A program made the position numbers and the translations under genes. DNA of 64,000 nt, taken from contig CP095414.1 in the NCBI GenBank assembly GCA_029541985.1, positions 1,302,001 to 1,366,000 on the forward strand. Reading direction: 5' to 3'. The notes beneath the pieces are model-generated. The model was given only the letters and a program-made list of their open reading frames with translations. It was not told the origin of the DNA and ran no database searches. This DNA is from Bacteroidales bacterium F22 (GTDB lineage: Bacteria; Bacteroidota; Bacteroidia; Bacteroidales; Bacteroidaceae). Below, piece after piece: positions 61,503 to 64,000 of the stretch (position 1 is its first letter; each line of letters opens with the position of its first letter).

Positions 61503-63635
61503 ATGAACTACACTCTCCCTGAACATCGTTATTTCAAACGTGATTTGAGTTGGCTTAGTTTCAACAACCGCGTACTTCAAGAAGCTCAAGATGAATCACT
61601 TTCCATAAGTGAACGTATCCATTTCCTGGCCATTTATACAAGCAATCTAGAAGAGTTTTATCGTGTGAGAGTAGCCACACACAAGGCCGCACTCGAAGGT
61701 AAACGGGAAGAAGAAGAATTAACGAACCAAGGAGAGCTCATCGAGTTACTTAGAAATATTCAGAAAGAAGTTGCTAGACAATTAGTTGTGAGGCAACAAA
61801 TTATGGAACAACATATCCTTCCTACTCTACGGAAGAATCAAGTCTATTTTTATCAATCTATCTCTGAAGTACCCAAGCAATACAATAACTTCATTACTCA
61901 TTTCTTTATTCAAGAAGTTTTCCCCTACCTACAACCTGTCATTGCTAATAAACATTGGGTACATTCTTTTTTACGGACAGATAGATTATATCTTGCTGTA
62001 AGAGTTTATAGGACTGAAGATATCGACAAAACAGATCCTCACTATTATGTTATCAAATTGCCCTATGATAAAGTAAAACGGTTTATTGAACTACCTCAAG
62101 ACAATAACACACATTCCATTGTTTACCTCGAAGACTTGATTAGGGCTAATTTGCACGTCATATTTCCCGATTTTCGTATCGATAGCAGTTACTCAATCAA
62201 AACAACTCGTGATGCAGACATCATGATAAATGCCACCGATAGCAAGCAGGTAGTAGAGCAACTCAAAAAGGGAGTAAGTAAACGCAAGATAGGCGACATA
62301 TCAAGATTTGTCTATGATGCCGATATGCCTATTGATTTCCTAAAGCATCTGATGGATACATATGACATAAAAGAAAGAGATTTGGTCCCAAATGAAGCAC
62401 ATCTATATCTCGAAGATTTAGCCAAACTTCCTCTACCGGAATATCTATCTAAAAATAAGGTTACGCATAAGCCTTTATTCTTAATTGAAAAAGGAAAAAG
62501 TATTATAGATGAAATAGCCAATAGAGATTTGTTACTAGAATATCCCTATCACAGCTTCGACCATTTCATCCAATTTCTTCACGAAGCAAGTGAAGACCCA
62601 GATACTAAGTCTATTATGATGACTCAGTATCGTGTAGCACAACACTCGTTAGTAATCAGTGAACTAATTGCTGCTGCTCAACGGGGTAAACGGGTAACTG
62701 TGTTTGTCGAACTCAAAGCTAGATTCGATGAAGAGCATAATATGACTACCGCTCAACTAATGGAAAGAGCTGGAATACACATCGTCTATAGTTTACCGAA
62801 ACTTAAAGTGCATGCTAAAATAGCATTAGTTCTTCGTAACAGTCCTAGCAAACCCTCAATTGGCTATATCAGCACGGGTAACTTCAACGAAAAGACAGCA
62901 CTCACATATGCAGATACAGCTTTGTTTACAGCCCATAGTAGAATCGTCGCGGACTTAAGGCACCTGTTTGCACTATTAGGATCTACTAGATTAGCAAATG
63001 CAGATAGAGCTCAACTGCTTGGGAATTCCACTGCCAGCCACCGAGACATCAAGGAAGTAATGAAAAAAGTGCATTTCGAACATTTACTTGTCGCCCCTCT
63101 GAATCTAAAAGTAACACTAAGCGCACTTATAGAAAAAGAGATCCAAGCAGCTGAACATGGAGAGAAAGCACATATCATTCTAAAGATGAATGCGCTGCAA
63201 GATAAGATGATGATTGACCAACTTTACAAAGCATCTTTAGCAGGTGTAAAAATAGAATTAATCGTCAGAGGTATTTGCTGTTTAATCCCTGGTCAAACAT
63301 ACAGTAGAAATATTGAGATTACGCGTATAGTAGGAAGATATCTGGAACACTCTAGAATATGGTATTTTTATGCTGGTGGAGAAGAAAAAATGTATATCGG
63401 TTCTGCTGATTGGATGAAACGTAATCTATACAAACGCATAGAAGCTATTGCTCCAATATATGATTCTCAATTGAAAGAAGAACTTTACCAGATGCTGCAA
63501 CTCCAACTGAAAGACACTGAAAAAGGCACGCTTATAAGTTCAAATTTGATTGATATAAGGAAAAAGAATGTTCAGACTCAAGGCAAAGATGCTCAAAATG
63601 CATTTTATGACTATTTAAAAGGTGAAATGAAATAG
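61503..63635 (+). CDS. ppk1: Polyphosphate kinase 1
   Basis: 710 residues. Makes polyphosphate from ATP. N-terminal domain RYFKRDLSWLSFNNRVLQEAQDES..ISERIHFLAIYTSNLEEFYRVR is the classic PPK1 start. Catalytic region: VFVELKARFDEEHNM, LPKLKVHAKIALVLR with the autophosphorylated His, GYISTGNFNEKTALTYADTALFT, and C-terminal IVRGICCLIPGQTYSRNIEI. Family length is about 690-720, so complete. It lies between menA and a PiT phosphate transporter. Confidence 0.96.
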   Translation: MNYTLPEHRYFKRDLSWLSFNNRVLQEAQDESLSISERIHFLAIYTSNLEEFYRVRVATHKAALEGKREEEELTNQGELIELLRNIQKEVARQLVVRQQIMEQHILPTLRKNQVYFYQSISEVPKQYNNFITHFFIQEVFPYLQPVIANKHWVHSFLRTDRLYLAVRVYRTEDIDKTDPHYYVIKLPYDKVKRFIELPQDNNTHSIVYLEDLIRANLHVIFPDFRIDSSYSIKTTRDADIMINATDSKQVVEQLKKGVSKRKIGDISRFVYDADMPIDFLKHLMDTYDIKERDLVPNEAHLYLEDLAKLPLPEYLSKNKVTHKPLFLIEKGKSIIDEIANRDLLLEYPYHSFDHFIQFLHEASEDPDTKSIMMTQYRVAQHSLVISELIAAAQRGKRVTVFVELKARFDEEHNMTTAQLMERAGIHIVYSLPKLKVHAKIALVLRNSPSKPSIGYISTGNFNEKTALTYADTALFTAHSRIVADLRHLFALLGSTRLANADRAQLLGNSTASHRDIKEVMKKVHFEHLLVAPLNLKVTLSALIEKEIQAAEHGEKAHIILKMNALQDKMMIDQLYKASLAGVKIELIVRGICCLIPGQTYSRNIEITRIVGRYLEHSRIWYFYAGGEEKMYIGSADWMKRNLYKRIEAIAPIYDSQLKEELYQMLQLQLKDTEKGTLISSNLIDIRKKNVQTQGKDAQNAFYDYLKGEMK

Positions 63636-63711
63636 TATTGTCATACTAAAAGGTGTTATTTACAAAAAAAAATGCTTTTCTTTGTGACGTAATCAAAAGT
63701 ATACATTATAT

Positions 63712-64000
63712 ATGGAAACGATTTACTTAGGAATTGTCCTTTTCTTATTTGCACTTGCATGTTTCGATTTGATGGTAGGTGTAAGTAATGACGCTGTAAA
63801 CTTTCTTAACTCAGCTATTGGGTCAAAAGCTGCTACCTTTAAGGTTATATTAATAGTTGCATCTCTTGGTGTGCTGATAGGTGCATCCACATCAAATGGT
63901 ATGATGGATATCGCCCGGCATGGTATTTTCCAACCGCAGCATTTCTATTTCAGTGAGATCATGATTATTCTGGTCTCAGTGACACTGACCGATGTAGTCC
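63712..64000 (+). CDS. PiT-family inorganic phosphate transporter (5' part; continues beyond window)
   Basis: 96 codons from ATG 63712 to the window end, open throughout. The product starts METIYLGIVLFLFALACFDLMVGVSNDAVNFLNSAIGSKAATFK, where SNDAVNFLNSAIGS matches the PiT signature GANDxxNAxGxxVG, and continues with a second helix (VILIVASLGVLIGASTSNGMMDIARHGIF). The following QHFYFSEIMIILVSVTLTDVV is the start of the next helix. Adjacent to ppk1, consistent with phosphate supply to polyphosphate. Confidence 0.85.
   Translation, partial: METIYLGIVLFLFALACFDLMVGVSNDAVNFLNSAIGSKAATFKVILIVASLGVLIGASTSNGMMDIARHGIFQPQHFYFSEIMIILVSVTLTDVV

Overview
This window looks like a chromosomal segment of a Bacteroidales bacterium (phylum Bacteroidota). 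Coding density is high and the DNA is moderately AT-rich. Many transcription units start behind the Bacteroidetes promoter pattern (TTTG or a TTG variant, 19-20 bases, then TAnnTTTG). Lineage markers include TonB-dependent receptors, SusE/fimbrillin-like lipoprotein modules, a DUF4374/PepSY iron operon, the archaeal-type phosphoglycerate mutase inside the threonine operon, and the methylmalonyl-CoA mutase pair of succinate/propionate metabolism. I cannot fix the genus. No phage, transposase, CRISPR array or rRNA operon was seen.

Layout. 1-2.4 kb: the 5' part of pyruvate phosphate dikinase and a probable small RNA. 2.4-7.3 kb: HAD nucleotidase, coiled-coil lipoprotein, rsmI, tdk, an AI-2E-family permease and two tandem tRNA-Lys genes, each with its own promoter and terminator. 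7.4-13.5 kb: an AraC regulator divergent from a three-gene operon (TonB receptor, DUF4374 lipoprotein, PepSY membrane protein) matching the architecture of the xenosiderophore system XusABC; a 13-base direct repeat spaced 21 bp sits just upstream of its promoter. 13.5-17 kb: class I fructose-bisphosphate aldolase, a YhcH-family protein and a Ser-type sulfatase. 17.4-20.1 kb: a nitrogen operon (TorF-like porin, PII, Amt). 20.4-34.9 kb: mostly housekeeping genes (marC, a helix-hairpin-helix protein with a likely beta-barrel, M13 peptidase, ABC-F, Ppx/GppA, radA, FAD oxidoreductase, a LuxR-type regulator with a degenerate receiver, U32 peptidase, metA). 35-36.3 kb: a 2x[4Fe-4S] ferredoxin and a peroxiredoxin. 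36.4-41.1 kb: a nucleoside-hydrolase-like exported protein, then a TPP-riboswitch-controlled thiamine salvage operon (TonB receptor, PnuT, thiamine pyrophosphokinase). 41.2-48.8 kb: an SGNH hydrolase, the threonine operon thrA - apgM-like - thrC, and asparaginase. 49-53 kb: mutAB. 53.2-58 kb: a 72-residue orphan protein and a GH13 lipoprotein with a fimbrillin-like N-terminus, flanked by LacI-type operator-like palindromes, then an MFS transporter. 58-64 kb: L31 type B, class II fructose-bisphosphate aldolase, a cytidylate-kinase-like protein, menA, ppk1 and the start of a PiT phosphate transporter.

Functional themes. Several units concern scavenging under host-like limitation: siderophore iron, ammonium, thiamine, sulfated glycans, alpha-glucans and phosphate/polyphosphate. 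Central carbon genes (PPDK, two unrelated aldolases, MutAB) fit a saccharolytic anaerobe that makes succinate and propionate. The items most worth a second look are the promoter-terminator micro-unit at 2.2 kb, the operator architectures at 8.6, 36.3 and 53.2 kb, the fimbrillin-like/GH13 fusion with its small upstream partner, and the possibly leaderless radA transcript. I did not find anything I could defend as a wholly new defence or mobile system.
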